A DNA stretch of 64,000 nt. Origin: Cellvibrionales bacterium (GTDB taxonomy: Bacteria > Pseudomonadota > Gammaproteobacteria > Pseudomonadales > UBA7239). The DNA lies in assembly GCA_016713115.1 (NCBI GenBank), contig JADJPU010000001.1:868001-932000 (forward strand), read 5' to 3'. The notes beneath the pieces are model-generated. The model ran no database searches, had not been told where the DNA came from, and worked only from the letters and a program-made list of their open reading frames with translations. Each line of letters starts with the position of its first letter. Positions within the stretch are counted from its first letter, which is position 1. A program made the translations under genes and the position numbers. This document shows, piece by piece, positions 57,837 to 64,000 of this stretch.

Positions 57837-58189
57837 GCTTCCAGCGATCCCTGTACAGAATCGCCTGCAATTTCTGTTGTTTCCTCCAGTACACTTTCTG
57901 TCTCTTCATCCTCCAACGGCGCCGCTTCTGGCTCATCAAAGGTCACCGGCGCAGAGCGGCGCGCCGGCTCCGCATCACCCAATAACGGAATATCTTTGTC
58001 ATTCAATGGACACTGCAACAACACCAAACGCTGCTCTATATCGCGCGCGTTGTTTTCGATCATGTGGTTCAGCGCCACATCGCGGTGCGGAGAACGCCAA
58101 GCAGCAGCAGGTTCACTGTCATCCAACCACTGCCCCTGTTTGCCGAGAAACAAACCCTGCTGATTGCTGATGACAAACACTTCTTTCAT
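57833..58189 (-). CDS. Small protein of unknown function upstream of gshA
   Basis: The 118-residue protein begins MKEVFVISNQQGLFLGKQGQ and has a compact first half (about residues 1-70) with HRDVALNHMIENNARDIEQRLVLLQCPLNDKDIPLLG, then a low-complexity acidic tail (DEPEAAPLEDEETESVLEETTE). The start of gshA overlaps its stop (ATGA), so the two are translated together. No family is recognised; no membrane or catalytic motif is visible. Confidence 0.6.
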   Translation of the reverse strand: MKEVFVISNQQGLFLGKQGQWLDDSEPAAAWRSPHRDVALNHMIENNARDIEQRLVLLQCPLNDKDIPLLGDAEPARRSAPVTFDEPEAAPLEDEETESVLEETTEIAGDSVQGSLEA

Positions 58190-58197
58190 AACTGTTC

Positions 58198-59928
58198 CTA
58201 GAGAAAACGAATAACACCCAGCACCTGAGCGGGCGCATTATTGCTCAGCAAAAACACACGATATTCTGAGGGCGGCAGTTGTTTTTTCAAGACCACAATC
58301 GGTTCATATTGCTGCGTTTTCGCGTTGATATTGCGTGCGTCTAGCATCATGCGATAAGTCGATTGCCCGCAAAACAATAACCCTGTTACTTCAGGGTTAA
58401 TGGGCGCATCCACCTGCAACTCTACCGCCAACGCTCTCGCTTTTTTACTATAAACGCGCACTTGCGCTGTAGAAAAGTTTTCAGACGATACAGGACAATA
58501 TTCTGATGACACGCTATCTACAGCTACTGGCTTATAGCGGTCATCAATTGCATTGTAGGGATTGTAATAGCCCTGTTGATAGGCATTAAACAAACGCCAA
58601 TCTTGATTGTGCGGATAAAAAGGCATCTGTGAACGCCCCATGCCGCCGTCGATCAACCAGTTGTAGTGCGATATTTTGATGTTGTTACGCTCCTGCGCAA
58701 TATCGTCCAACACATGCAGCGAAGCTACTTGCAGCAATACACAAGCCGCCAGCACAAAATAACGCAGCCAGCGCTGCGCATAAATGTGCAAAAAACTTCC
58801 GCACAGCAATACCAACAACAACGAAGTGTACAAACGGTAACGAGAAACTAAACCGGTTTCTGCGCCGAAAGCACGGCCGCGACCCAACGCAACCAGCGCC
58901 AGAGAAACCAAAACCAACAGCAATACGCTGATAAAAAAACGATCAGATCGGCTGCGCATACGCCAGCCATTTTGCAACAGCAATACCAGCATCACCGCGC
59001 CAACAATAGCAGCCGGCTGCCATTGTTTGGCAGCAAAAATCGTAGCGCCGATAGCGGCCAACCACGAAAAAAATGCCTGTACCACGGACACCCATACAGC
59101 CACGGGTGTGCCGTAAGAAGGCTTGAAGTAATCCTGCAAATTTTCTGGATCGGTATACAACACATAACGCCAGAGATGATCTGCTGCAAAAGGACTTTCA
59201 TACCAACAGTACAACGCCGTGGTGACTAAAAATGCGAGTAGCCATACGAAAAATTGCCGCACATTTTGCTGTCTTCTCTCCATATACGCCGCAAACACAT
59301 TGCTCGCCAACAGAGCAGGCAATACCAGCAGGCCGTTAAATTGACTGCCGATTGCCAACAGCGCCCAAAAAAGCGGCGCCATAATTGCCGCCGGATTGTT
59401 TGCCACACTGCGCGCCGCCAACAGCGCAAACAAAATCACAATTTGATTGGAGATAGCCGTCATCGCCCAGAAGCTGGCGTTCCAATAAAACAGATTGAAA
59501 AACAAACCGATGGCAATAGCCGACGCATACCACCAGCCCACGGTTTTTTTCAGCCAGTCAGCCAACACCCAACAACAGGCCAACAAAATTGCATTGCCCA
59601 TCAGTTCGTAATGAAAAAAATTAATCTGCTTAAACAGTGCGTAATCCAGCAAATACAGCAAATGGTTGATGATGGTGACATGCTCGTGGTTGGGCAGCGC
59701 AATAACCGCCGGCCACTCCCACCAGTGTTCACGCGAGAGAAAAATCTCAAAAAACCACAGCACATCGACAAAATCGTCGGCCTGCCCCGCATCTAAGGCA
59801 AAGTAAAAAAAGACAGACCCGTAGTAGCACAGCGTGCCAACCACTACCGCGAGACAGCACAGTTTTTCTGTGTGTGAAATGGTTATGGCGCGGTGCGGTT
59901 CAAGTGGTGCTGTCATCGCGTCGTTCAA
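58198..59928 (-). CDS. Large polytopic membrane protein, function unknown
   Basis: The 576-residue protein has about eleven membrane helices in residues 20-420, then a soluble, probably extracytoplasmic domain with GGMGRSQMPFYPHNQDWRLF and ALAVELQVDAPINPEV. An acidic stretch AGQADDFVDVLWFF in the first loop is where GT-C glycosyltransferases carry catalytic acids, but no full signature is present. Its start overlaps the corrected end of tatC by 29 bases; the small gene before gshA begins 8 bases downstream. A role in cell-surface glycan assembly is a guess. Confidence 0.6.
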   Translation of the reverse strand: MNDAMTAPLEPHRAITISHTEKLCCLAVVVGTLCYYGSVFFYFALDAGQADDFVDVLWFFEIFLSREHWWEWPAVIALPNHEHVTIINHLLYLLDYALFKQINFFHYELMGNAILLACCWVLADWLKKTVGWWYASAIAIGLFFNLFYWNASFWAMTAISNQIVILFALLAARSVANNPAAIMAPLFWALLAIGSQFNGLLVLPALLASNVFAAYMERRQQNVRQFFVWLLAFLVTTALYCWYESPFAADHLWRYVLYTDPENLQDYFKPSYGTPVAVWVSVVQAFFSWLAAIGATIFAAKQWQPAAIVGAVMLVLLLQNGWRMRSRSDRFFISVLLLVLVSLALVALGRGRAFGAETGLVSRYRLYTSLLLVLLCGSFLHIYAQRWLRYFVLAACVLLQVASLHVLDDIAQERNNIKISHYNWLIDGGMGRSQMPFYPHNQDWRLFNAYQQGYYNPYNAIDDRYKPVAVDSVSSEYCPVSSENFSTAQVRVYSKKARALAVELQVDAPINPEVTGLLFCGQSTYRMMLDARNINAKTQQYEPIVVLKKQLPPSEYRVFLLSNNAPAQVLGVIRFL

Positions 59929-60636
59929 CTAGGCGCGAGAAAAAAATGCCCGCCTCAAACAACAGACACATCGGCACAGCCAACATCAACTGCGACAGCG
60001 CATCAGGCGGCGTCAACACGGCGGCGATGATGAAACAGCACACGATAATCCACGATCTTTTTCTACCAGTGCCGCCGAGGATGTCACGCCCATCAACACC
60101 AACAACACCGTCGCCACCGGAATTTCAAAGGTAAAACCGAAAGCCACAAACATACCCAGCACCACATCCAAGTAGCGCGAAATATCCGGCGCATAGGTCA
60201 CGCCCTCCGGCAGTATTCGGCTCATAAAGCCGAACATCACCGGAAAGACCAAGTAATACGCGAATGCAACGCCGGCATAAAACAACAATACGCTGGATGC
60301 CAAGAGCGGGCTGGCAATGCGCTTTTCGCGCTGATAAAGCCCAGGCGCAATAAACGCCCACACTTGATACAACAAAAAAGGCACGCAGAGAAAAATTGCC
60401 GCAACAAACGCCAGCTTAAACGGCGCGGTGAACGGCGCAATCACTTCGGTGGCCAACATGCCTGTGCCGTTAGGCAAGTAGTGCAATAAAGGTTCTGACA
60501 AAAAATGAAATAAATCATTAGCAAAAAATGCCAATCCAATAAACACCGCCAGCACGGCGCAAATACACCACAGCAAACGCCTGCGCAGCTCCAGTAAATG
60601 TGCAATCAGCGGCTGCTCTTGCAAATCATCCGTCAT
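59900..60636 (-). pseudogene. tatC: TatC, Sec-independent translocase core, frame broken by one base
   Basis: TatC binds twin-arginine signal peptides and with TatB forms the Tat receptor. From MTDDLQEQPLIAHLLELRRR the frame is normal through the fourth helix (FGFTFEIPVATVLLVLMGV) to about VEK, then hits a stop at 60013. One added A (T-run 60058-60062 on the plus strand) gives VEKRSWIIVCCFIIAAVLTPPDALSQ and a normal end at 59900. The repaired protein has 245 residues and six helices, with the LTPPD motif present. Loss of helices 5 and 6 should abolish Tat export, so a homopolymer error is more likely than a real mutation. Confidence 0.9.
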
Positions 60637-60950
60637 GGCGCACTTTTTCCGTTCTCATCAGCGGTAGAGTTTTTTTCTGGCTCCACCATTACTTCATCCT
60701 TTAATACGCGCTCTATCGCCTGCTGCGGCTCGTGCAAACTTTTCATAATAGCTTCGTTGTGCAACTGGCGACGAATATCATCCGCACCCAATTCACGCTC
60801 CACCTCGCGCCGCGTATCCGACAACACGCGCTTAAACCGGCCTATCCACAAACCGGCGGTGCGCGCCGCTTGCGGCAGACGCTCGGGGCCAAACACCACC
60901 AGCGCCACCAGCGCCGTCAGCAGCAGCTCCGAAAAACCAACATCAAACAT
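60633..60950 (-). CDS. tatB: TatB, Sec-independent translocase subunit
   Basis: TatB, with TatC, recognises twin-arginine substrates. The 105-residue protein has the typical single N-terminal helix MFDVGFSELLLTALVALVVF, the GPERLPQAAR hinge, then an amphipathic helix and an acidic tail. The E in helix 1 is the TatB hallmark. It overlaps the tatC start by four bases and is 14 bases downstream of tatA. Confidence 0.95.
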   Translation of the reverse strand: MFDVGFSELLLTALVALVVFGPERLPQAARTAGLWIGRFKRVLSDTRREVERELGADDIRRQLHNEAIMKSLHEPQQAIERVLKDEVMVEPEKNSTADENGKSAP

Positions 60951-60964
60951 TGCGCGCAGCCGCT

Positions 60965-61174
60965 TTAAGCGGGCGGATTACTTTTATCGTCGGGTAAGTT
61001 TTTTTGCGCAGCATCTTCTGCGGGCTTCTCTTCTTCACCGTCCTGCATCGCTTTCTTAAAGCCTTTAATCGACGCACCTAAATCCTTGCCAAGATTTTTT
61101 AGTTTTCCCGTGCCAAAAATCAGCACCACAATCGCCAACACAATCAGCCAATGAATCGGACTACCGAAACCCAT
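60965..61174 (-). CDS. tatA: TatA, Sec-independent translocase pore subunit
   Basis: The 69-residue protein starts MGFGSPIHWLIVLAIVVLIF, followed by the hinge FGTGKLKNLGKDLG and the amphipathic ASIKGFKKAM helix with a charged tail. These features and size are those of TatA/E. It lies 4 bases after hisE, in the conserved hisI-hisE-tatABC group. Confidence 0.95.
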   Translation of the reverse strand: MGFGSPIHWLIVLAIVVLIFGTGKLKNLGKDLGASIKGFKKAMQDGEEEKPAEDAAQKNLPDDKSNPPA

Positions 61175-61178
61175 AACC

Positions 61179-61505
61179 TTACCTCGCCGCTTTTTCGTCT
61201 AAGCCCGACAAATCAAATCGTCGCGCCAATTCATTCAACACATCCTGCGCTGATAAATCCAAATGCGACAACAGCACCAGCGTGTGAAACCACAAATCGG
61301 CTGTTTCATAAATCAATTTTGATTTATCCGCGCCGTGTTGCACATCTTTGGCGGCCAGCAGCGTTTCGCCACTTTCTTCCGCCACTTTTTTTAAAATTTG
61401 ATCCAGACCTTTGGCGTGCAGGCTGGCGACATAGGATTTTTCTGTTTCACCAGCCTGCTTGCGCGCTTCCAATACAGCCGTCAATTGTTCCAATACATTT
61501 TGCAT
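61179..61505 (-). CDS. hisE: Phosphoribosyl-ATP pyrophosphatase
   Basis: HisE removes pyrophosphate from phosphoribosyl-ATP, the second step of histidine synthesis. From MQNVLEQLTAVLEARKQAGE it has 108 residues; the frame also opens at 61517 (MVLDMQN), overlapping the hisI stop. The MazG-like acidic motif KVAEESGETLLAAKD and YETADLWFHTLVLL are intact. It is separate from hisI rather than fused, as in Pseudomonas. Confidence 0.95.
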   Translation of the reverse strand: MQNVLEQLTAVLEARKQAGETEKSYVASLHAKGLDQILKKVAEESGETLLAAKDVQHGADKSKLIYETADLWFHTLVLLSHLDLSAQDVLNELARRFDLSGLDEKAAR

Positions 61506-61506
61506 A

Positions 61507-61911
61507 TCAAGCACCATAAATCTGCGCGGGGTCTTTCAAAACAGCGTCTACAGTTTGCCACTCGCCATCTTTTAATACGCGATAAAAACAGGATTCGCGC
61601 CCTGTATGACAAGCAATGCCGCCCTGCTGTTCCACTTGCAACACGATCACATCCGCATCGCAGTCCAAACGAATTTCATGCACCGTTTGTACATGACCAG
61701 ACTCCTCGCCCTTGTGCCACAACTTTTGACGCGAGCGCGACCAGTACACTGCTTCTTTACAGCGTGCCGTTTCCGCCAAAGCATCGCGGTTCATCCACGC
61801 CACCATCAACACACGGCCAGTTTGCTGATCTTGGGCAATGGTGGGGATAAGACCATCGCTATCCCATTTCACCGCATCCAGCCACACCGCCGTATCCGCC
61901 CCATTACTCAT
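61507..61911 (-). CDS. hisI: Phosphoribosyl-AMP cyclohydrolase
   Basis: HisI opens the purine ring of phosphoribosyl-AMP. The 134 residues contain VLMVAWMNRDALAET, YWSRSRQKLWHKGEESGH, the metal site DCDADVI and the conserved CHTGRESCFYR with its Cys. It is the first gene of the hisI-hisE-tatABC run and is divergent from typA across a 90-base gap. Confidence 0.96.
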   Translation of the reverse strand: MSNGADTAVWLDAVKWDSDGLIPTIAQDQQTGRVLMVAWMNRDALAETARCKEAVYWSRSRQKLWHKGEESGHVQTVHEIRLDCDADVIVLQVEQQGGIACHTGRESCFYRVLKDGEWQTVDAVLKDPAQIYGA

Positions 61912-61962
61912 ATCACATCAATACAGGTATAAAAGTGCCTACATTGTAGCTGCCTCGCCCCG

Positions 61963-61968
61963 TATAAT
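61963..61968 (+). promoter_or_regulatory. Possible -10 element for typA
   Basis: TATAAT lies 33 bases before the typA ATG in the gap divergent from hisI. TACATT at 61940-61945 is at a 17-base spacing but is a poor -35. No clear ribosome site precedes the ATG. Confidence 0.35.
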
Positions 61969-62001
61969 GCGCCCCCTTTTGCCCACTCCACCGGTACCCG
62001 C

Positions 62002-63834
62002 ATGTCCACCGCACACCCGATCGAAAAGCTGCGCAACGTCGCCATCATTGCCCACGTTGACCACGGCAAAACCACGCTGGTGGATAAGTTGCTGAAACAA
62101 TCTGGCACGCTCGACCGCCGCAGCCAAGAGGCGGAGCGCGTGATGGACAGCAACGATCAGGAGAAGGAGCGCGGCATCACCATCCTCGCCAAAAACACTG
62201 GCGTGGATTGGAACGGCTACCGCATCAATATCGTGGACACCCCTGGGCACGCCGATTTCGGCGGCGAAGTGGAGCGCGTGTTGTCGATGGTGGATTCTGT
62301 GCTGCTCTTGGTCGATGCCTTCGACGGCCCCATGCCGCAGACGCGCTTCGTGACCAAGAAAGCCTTTGAACACGGCCTGAAGCCCATCGTGGTGATTAAC
62401 AAAGTGGATCGCCCTGGCGCGCGCCCACACTGGGTAATGGATCAAGTGTTTGAATTGTTTGACAAATTGGGCGCGACCGACGAGCAGCTCGACTTCCCTG
62501 TGATCTACGCCTCCGCCCTGAACGGCGTGGCCGGCTTGGAAGTGGACGCGCTGGCCGACGACATGACCCCGCTGTTCCAGATGATTGTGGATCGCGTGCC
62601 GCAACCGGACGTGGATCTCGACGGCGCTTTCCAAATGCAAATCTCGGCGCTGGATTACAACTCTTATGTAGGCGTTATCGGCATCGGACGCATCAAGCGC
62701 GGCAAAATCAAGCCCGGCTCGCAAGTCAAAATCATCAACATCGACGGCAAAGTGCGCCAAGGCAAATTGCTGCAAGTGATGGGGCATTTGGGCTTGGAGC
62801 GCGTGGAAGTGGAAGAAGCCACCGCGGGCGATTTGGTGTGCATCACTGGCCTCGACCAACTGAATATTTCCGACACCATCTGCCAAGTGGATGCCGTGGA
62901 AGCGCTGCCGCCGTTGGTGGTGGATGAGCCCACGGTGAGCATGACTTTCCAAGTCAACAACTCGCCCTTCGCCGGTAAAGACGGCAAGTTTGTCACCAGC
63001 CGCAACATCAAAGAGCGTTTAGAGCGCGAGCTGTTGCACAATGTGGCGCTGCGCGTGGCGGAAGGCGACAGCCCCGACAAATTTATTGTGTCCGGTCGCG
63101 GTGAATTGCATCTTTCGGTGTTGATTGAAAGCATGCGCCGCGAAGGTTTTGAACTCGGGGTGTCGCGCCCCGAAGTCGTGACCAAAGAAGTGAACGGCGA
63201 AACACACGAGCCGTTTGAAGTGGTGGTGATTGATGTGGAAGAACAGCATCAAGGACCGATCATGGAAGAGATGGGTCGCCGCAAAGCCGAATTAAAAAAC
63301 ATGGAAATCGACGGCAAAGGTCGCGTGCGTTTGGAATACCTCGCACCCTCGCGCGGCTTGATCGGTTTCCGCAACAGCTTCCTCACCATGACTTCCGGCT
63401 CCGGCATCATGACTTCAGTGTTCGATCACTACGGCCCCGCCAAAGCGGGCGACTTGGGCGGACGCGTCAACGGCGTGTTGGTGTCGATGACGCCAGGCAA
63501 AACTCTCGCTTACGGTTTGTTCAGTTTGCAAGATCGCGGGCGCTTATTTATTGACCCGAATGTGGATGTGTACGAAGGACAAATTGTCGGCCTGCATTCG
63601 CGCGACAACGACCTCGTCGTCAATCCTACGAAGGCAAAACAGCTCACCAATATTCGCGCCGCCGGCACCGATGAAGCGCTGATTCTCACACCGCCGATTC
63701 GTCACTCGCTGGAACAGGCGCTGGAATTTATCGAAGACGACGAGCTGGTGGAAGTGACGCCAAACTTTATTCGTCTGCGCAAAAAATTGCTGACAGAAAA
63801 CGAAAGAAAACGCGCGGGTAGTAAGAAAAGCTAA
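62002..63834 (+). CDS. typA: TypA/BipA ribosome-associated GTPase
   Basis: BipA is a translational GTPase that binds the ribosome and helps 50S assembly and stress adaptation, notably in the cold. The 610 residues show G1 AHVDHGKTTLVDKLL, the switch region ERGITI, G3 DTPGHADFGGEVER and G4 NKVDRPGARP, then EF-G-like domains II, III and V (RGELHLSVLIE) and the C-terminal BipA domain with SRGLIGFR and TPGKTLAYGLFSLQDRG. Length and motifs are standard. Confidence 0.98.
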   Translation: MSTAHPIEKLRNVAIIAHVDHGKTTLVDKLLKQSGTLDRRSQEAERVMDSNDQEKERGITILAKNTGVDWNGYRINIVDTPGHADFGGEVERVLSMVDSVLLLVDAFDGPMPQTRFVTKKAFEHGLKPIVVINKVDRPGARPHWVMDQVFELFDKLGATDEQLDFPVIYASALNGVAGLEVDALADDMTPLFQMIVDRVPQPDVDLDGAFQMQISALDYNSYVGVIGIGRIKRGKIKPGSQVKIINIDGKVRQGKLLQVMGHLGLERVEVEEATAGDLVCITGLDQLNISDTICQVDAVEALPPLVVDEPTVSMTFQVNNSPFAGKDGKFVTSRNIKERLERELLHNVALRVAEGDSPDKFIVSGRGELHLSVLIESMRREGFELGVSRPEVVTKEVNGETHEPFEVVVIDVEEQHQGPIMEEMGRRKAELKNMEIDGKGRVRLEYLAPSRGLIGFRNSFLTMTSGSGIMTSVFDHYGPAKAGDLGGRVNGVLVSMTPGKTLAYGLFSLQDRGRLFIDPNVDVYEGQIVGLHSRDNDLVVNPTKAKQLTNIRAAGTDEALILTPPIRHSLEQALEFIEDDELVEVTPNFIRLRKKLLTENERKRAGSKKS

Positions 63835-64000
63835 GCGAGAAAGTTTTTCACCTTCTCCGCCTGCACCATGCAGTCCTTGTAGCCATGGTGCATCAGCTCC
63901 TCGCAATAAGAGGATTCAAACAGCAGATAACTGGCGATACTGGCGCCGCCCGATGGCCGGGTAGCACCTATCGTCTTGAGAAATAATCGCAAAGATTTTG
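63831..64000 (-). CDS. C-terminal end of a patatin-like phospholipase family protein (partial)
   Basis: An open minus-strand frame enters from the right edge and ends at TAG 63833-63831. It overlaps the typA stop by 3 bases. The 55 visible residues read KSLRLFLKTIG...SGGASIASYLLFES, then SYCEELMHHGYKDCM and end KVKNFLA. The S-YLLFE-S-C-EL---GY-D-M pattern is like the C-terminal part of bacterial patatin-like (RssA-type) proteins. The active-site serine would lie outside the window, so the call is provisional. Confidence 0.5.
   Translation of the reverse strand, partial: KSLRLFLKTIGATRPSGGASIASYLLFESSYCEELMHHGYKDCMVQAEKVKNFLA

Noticed and set aside
47928..59928. The membrane proteins at 47928-49391 and 58198-59928 as paralogues
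   Set aside because: Both have about ten helices and an early acidic loop, but I see no shared sequence motif that would support common descent.
61939..62952. Long minus-strand open frame opposite typA
   Set aside because: Its His/Val-rich translation has no domain logic and mirrors the codon pattern of typA, which is conserved and intact on the other strand.
1..64000. CRISPR array, tRNA or rRNA genes, insertion sequences, integrase or attachment sites
   Set aside because: No regularly spaced direct repeats, tRNA-like ends, rRNA signatures or transposase motifs were found on either strand by reading.

Overview
The window reads as chromosome of a gammaproteobacterium close to Pseudomonas and the Cellvibrionales. 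This rests on gene content and order: a full Pil-Chp chemosensory cluster (pilG-H-I-J-K-chpA-chpB-chpC) beside gshB and a tonB, pilT and pilU next to proC and yggT, tolC / thi genes / nudF-cpdA-yqiA, hisI-hisE-tatA-tatB-tatC, tsaC-hemF-aroE, lpoA-yraN divergent from rsmI, and tsaE-amiC-mutL. All are arrangements known from Pseudomonas-type genomes. Coq7, LpoA and an endonuclease-type MutL fit the same placement. The species cannot be named from the sequence alone. No tRNA, rRNA, CRISPR array, insertion sequence or integrase was seen.

Layout. 1-7463: the 3' part of a giant, probably secreted protein made of repeated beta-sandwich modules, calcium-binding thrombospondin-3-like repeats and a terminal seven-blade integrin-like propeller. 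7480-11676: a small YdcH-like protein, a membrane diguanylate cyclase, coq7, an EamA transporter, a 44-residue membrane peptide and htpX. 11786-16355: the twitching retraction ATPases pilU and pilT, a fragment of yggS, then proC-yggT-HAD phosphatase. 16383-17558: an AT-richer acyltransferase. 17566-23021: aroE, hemF, tsaC, yraN and lpoA on the minus strand, and rsmI on the plus strand. 23008-28683: an accessory stretch with a sulfatase, a methyltransferase, a small acidic protein, an MBOAT O-acyltransferase and an SGNH-like partner. 28677-32548: mutL, amiC, tsaE. 32573-45798: the Pil-Chp system, read right to left. 45982-49822: gshB, tonB, a polytopic membrane protein and ruvX. 49826-56254: tolC; a TPP riboswitch driving thiD-thiC; nudF-cpdA-yqiA. 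56258-61911: gshA, two poorly characterised genes, then tatC-B-A and hisE-I. 62002-63834: typA, followed by the convergent end of a patatin-like gene.

Themes. Surface motility is the strongest: both retraction motors, the whole chemosensory pathway that controls them, a TonB paralogue next to that cluster and a c-di-GMP synthase lie within 40 kb. Surface chemistry is the second: the giant adhesin-like protein, the MBOAT/SGNH pair, the OafA-type acyltransferase, the sulfatase and two polytopic membrane proteins.

The most striking general property is the number of interrupted reading frames. I count single-base frame changes in the giant protein, the diguanylate cyclase, EamA, lpoA, thiC and tatC; in-frame TAG codons in the sulfatase and pilJ; a probable short deletion in gshA; and a large deletion in yggS. 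Five of the six single-base changes lie in homopolymer runs, and some hit genes normally kept intact (tatC, lpoA), so many may be consensus errors of a draft or metagenome assembly. The yggS, gshA and pilJ lesions are harder to explain that way. I did not find a clearly new multi-gene system. The best candidates for a second look are the modular giant protein and the interrupted pilJ and yggS.
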